Origin: CAVYXZ01 sp963772595 | GTDB lineage: Bacteria; Chloroflexota; Anaerolineae; Aggregatilineales; Phototrophicaceae | Direction of reading: 5' to 3' | Assembly: GCA_963772595.1 (NCBI GenBank) | Contig: CAVYXZ010000007.1 | Span: forward strand, 310,001-374,000 | DNA length: 64,000 nucleotides | In this document: positions 62,111 to 64,000 of the stretch, piece after piece | Layout: every line of letters begins with the position of its first letter | Numbering within the stretch: the first letter of the stretch is position 1 | Made by a program: the position numbers and the translations under genes | Notes under the pieces: model-generated | Seen by the model: only the letters and a program-made list of their open reading frames with translations | What the model was told of the DNA's origin: nothing | Databases searched by the model: none

Positions 62111-63255
62111 ATGCGCCGTCTGTTGATTTTCTATTACCGCTTCTACTGTTTGCCCTGCCCGGCTTCAGCCATGCCTCTGCCGAGTTAGTTAAGGTTTGTC
62201 CGGGTACGCCGGTTCAGGTGCGCAGCGGTGACTTCTCACCGGGCGGAATCATCTTAACCGCGTTCGACAAAAGCGGCATGTGGGTCTACAACATCGACCG
62301 GGACAGCCGCTATCCCCTGCCGGATACCCGCCCCTGCAATCGCCAATGCCGCCTCTCGCCGGATGCGCACTGGATCACCTATCTGGACCCGCTCAGCGAT
62401 GCGATGGGCAAGATGCATGTCGATGGCACCCAGCGCAGCATCCTGGCCGATTACGCGCACGATATTGAATGGTGGCCCGACGGCAAACTGCTGATCTGGA
62501 CGCCCGGCCACCGCGCCTACTGGGAGACCGAGGACGACAGCTCGCGCGGCGATCTCGATGTATCCGGCATCGAATCGGTGCAGCCCGGCGGCCAATGGGG
62601 CCTGCATATCGAACAGGACGACGATCACTTCGACCGCACACTGCTCAACCTGCAAACCCGCGATCTGCGCGGCATTGCCAGCGCGCGTATCCCCTTGGGC
62701 GAAGCCGTGCCCTACTTCGATGCGTCGGCCTGGTCACCGGATGGCAGCCAGTTCGCCTATGTCAAACCGACCACTTTTGACAGCAATGTCAACATCGCCG
62801 GCGGCGAGATTTACATCGCCCGCCCGGATGATGGCAGCACCATGCAGCTCACCGACCTCAATGCAGCTTACGGCGCGGTGCGCATCAACGGCGGCATCCG
62901 CAGCGAGCTAAGCTGGTCGCCAGACAGCACGCGCATCGCCTTCTGGGTGATCGAGCTGCTCGGCCCGGCTTACGAATCGCAGACCGGCAATGCCGTCATT
63001 CATATTGTGGATACAACCACCGGTGTCACCCGCGCTTACTGCGGCTTCAGCACCACCGAGCACACGCCGGATCCGCCGCGCCTGCTCTGGTCGCCAGACG
63101 GGACTCATCTGGCCTTCGGCGGCAACATCCCCGGCGACGATAAAGGCTACCTGCTGCTGGCGCTGGATACCGAGAGCGGCGTCTTCACCGAACTCAGCAA
63201 CGGCATCTACCCGGTGCTGGGCAAGGCCGACGTCATCGCATGGGGGCTGCCATGA
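62111..63255 (+). CDS. Secreted WD40-like (PD40) beta-propeller protein (one frameshift)
   Basis: About 380 residues. The signal peptide reads MRRLLIF then, after a frame change in the T-rich stretch near 62125, LLPLLLFALPGFSHASAELV. The mature protein has several propeller blades: CRLSPDAHWITYLDPLSDA, AHDIEWWPDGKLLIWTPGH, ASAWSPDGSQFAYVKPTTFD, SWSPDSTRIAFWV and LLWSPDGTHLAFGGNIPGD, the SPDG(x)3-5(I/L)AF pattern of TolB-like repeats. Its last codons overlap the start of the next gene (ATGA), a clear coupling. It probably presents a binding surface outside the cell membrane. Confidence 0.75.
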
Positions 63256-64000
63256 TAAGTTGGGAATTCTGGCAGGCCTTCAGCGTCCGCCGCGCGGCCA
63301 CACGCTCTACAAGCGCATCACCAAGAAGGAGATGATTGCCCTGCGCTTCCTGGATAACCTGGTCGCTGGTGGTCGTCGCGCTCGCTATTGTGACCATCCT
63401 CATCTCGACCACGCTTGCCAGCATTCTCTCGTTTCTGATCCTGCTGGCGATCCCGCTGCTGGCGCTGCGCTACGGCCTGCGCTTCGGCCTGACCGGCATC
63501 AACTATGGGCTGCGCTGGGCGGTTGCGGCGAGCGATGCCCTGGTCGCCTTCAGGCGCAACGGCCACTATGACCTGCTCTGCCTGACGCCGCCGGGTCCGC
63601 TGGGGGTCAACTGGGCGGTGTGTACCGGCGTCTTCTACCGTCTGTTGGAAGCGGGTACCTATCGCCCCCAGGATCTCTGGGCAGGCCGCATGTACCTGAT
63701 CCTCCCCTTGACGGTCTTGCTGACGGCCGCGCTACGTCCTGGTCGATCAACCGCTGGCGCTGCTGGTCTACATCCTGCTCAATTTCGGGCTGGTGATCGC
63801 CTGGTTCCGCATGGAAGACACGCAGTCGATCACCCTGGGCGGCCTGATCGGCATGTTGATGCCCACCTACAGCCGCAATCCCTGGGAAGTCCGCATCGGC
63901 GCGTTGAGCCTCTTCGGACTGATTCAGGCCCTCAGCTATGGTATCGGTGCTGATGTTGCTGGTCGCCGTGCTGCCAAACCTGTACCTTTCGCTGCATCTG
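63252..64000 (+). CDS. Polytopic membrane protein, third family member (frameshifts; runs off window end)
   Basis: Starts MISWEFWQAFSVRR with the ATG overlapping the stop of the propeller gene. The readable part has LVVVALAIVTILISTTLASI, LSFLILLAIPLLALRYGLRF and GLRWAVAASDALVAFRRNGH, then YDLLCLTPPGPLGVNWAVC, which recalls WDLLRLTPxPxxxLxxAKHA of the genes at 57.2-59.1 kb. Frame changes near 63310, 63360 and 63735. The protein continues beyond base 64000. Membership in the same family is an inference from this motif and the topology. Confidence 0.6.

Overview
This 64 kb window looks like chromosomal DNA of a Chloroflexota bacterium, probably of the Anaerolineae type. That placement is an inference from three things: the style of the 16S and 23S genes; the gene families present (MalT-like LuxR regulators, BTAD/AAA/TPR regulators, GAF-containing kinases, AI-2E permeases, an FMN-riboswitch-controlled NitT/TauT-type transporter); and the moderately high GC. 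A 16S comparison would settle it. I see no phage, insertion sequence, integrase, CRISPR array or plasmid origin. The most striking global property is the number of single-base frameshifts. About twenty otherwise well conserved genes, including threonine synthase, nicotinate phosphoribosyltransferase, a PgpH-like phosphohydrolase and YqeY, are split between reading frames, and several are rescued by a second compensating shift. This reads as an indel-prone assembly rather than mass gene decay, so I give merged coordinates and flag each break.

Layout. 0-1.4 kb (minus): a small operon of a SnoaL/NTF2-TusA fusion, a DsrE-like protein and a DUF4242 protein, suggesting sulfur-carrier or persulfide chemistry. 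1.5-6.9 kb: two large, badly fragmented regulators, one BTAD-AAA-TPR and one HD-GYP-LuxR. 7-14.6 kb: an alpha/beta hydrolase, a small ABM-like protein, two flavoprotein oxygenases, a SnoaL-like protein, a SemiSWEET-like protein and a MalT-like regulator. 15-24.5 kb: threonine synthase, nicotinate phosphoribosyltransferase, a MerR/TipAS regulator with a textbook 19-bp-spacer promoter, a WapI-type immunity-like protein, ribosomal protein S20 and an M20 peptidase. 24.5-28.4 kb: a large membrane protein and a GAF/PAS histidine kinase.

28.4-31.5 kb (minus) is a riboflavin-type ABC transporter operon (permease, binding protein, ATPase) preceded by a clear FMN riboswitch and an intrinsic terminator. 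31.6-37.6 kb: DinB, a PhoR/PhoB-like two-component pair with an EamA remnant wedged between its genes, a P1 (DmpA-type) peptidase, a DUF2007 protein, and a hybrid GAF kinase whose phospho-acceptor histidine is glutamine. 37.7-43 kb (minus): a complete linked rRNA operon, 16S-tRNA-Ile-tRNA-Ala-23S-5S, with a recognisable promoter.

43.1-46.3 kb (minus): a SpoIIE-type phosphatase, an AmaP-like protein and an AI-2E permease. 46.4-50.1 kb: an M20 dipeptidase, an aldo/keto reductase and an HtrA protease. 50.2-57.2 kb (minus): a tightly overlapping operon for tRNA modification, YqeY, PgpH, YbeY, DagK and a GH18-like membrane-anchored protein. 57.2-61 kb (minus): a response regulator, a lipoprotein/secreted TPR protein and two tandem paralogous polytopic membrane proteins. 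61.1-64 kb: a sugar-nucleotide epimerase-like protein, then a secreted beta-propeller protein coupled to a third member of the same membrane family, which runs off the window end. Repeated pairing of that membrane family with TPR or propeller partners is the best candidate here for an uncharacterised system.
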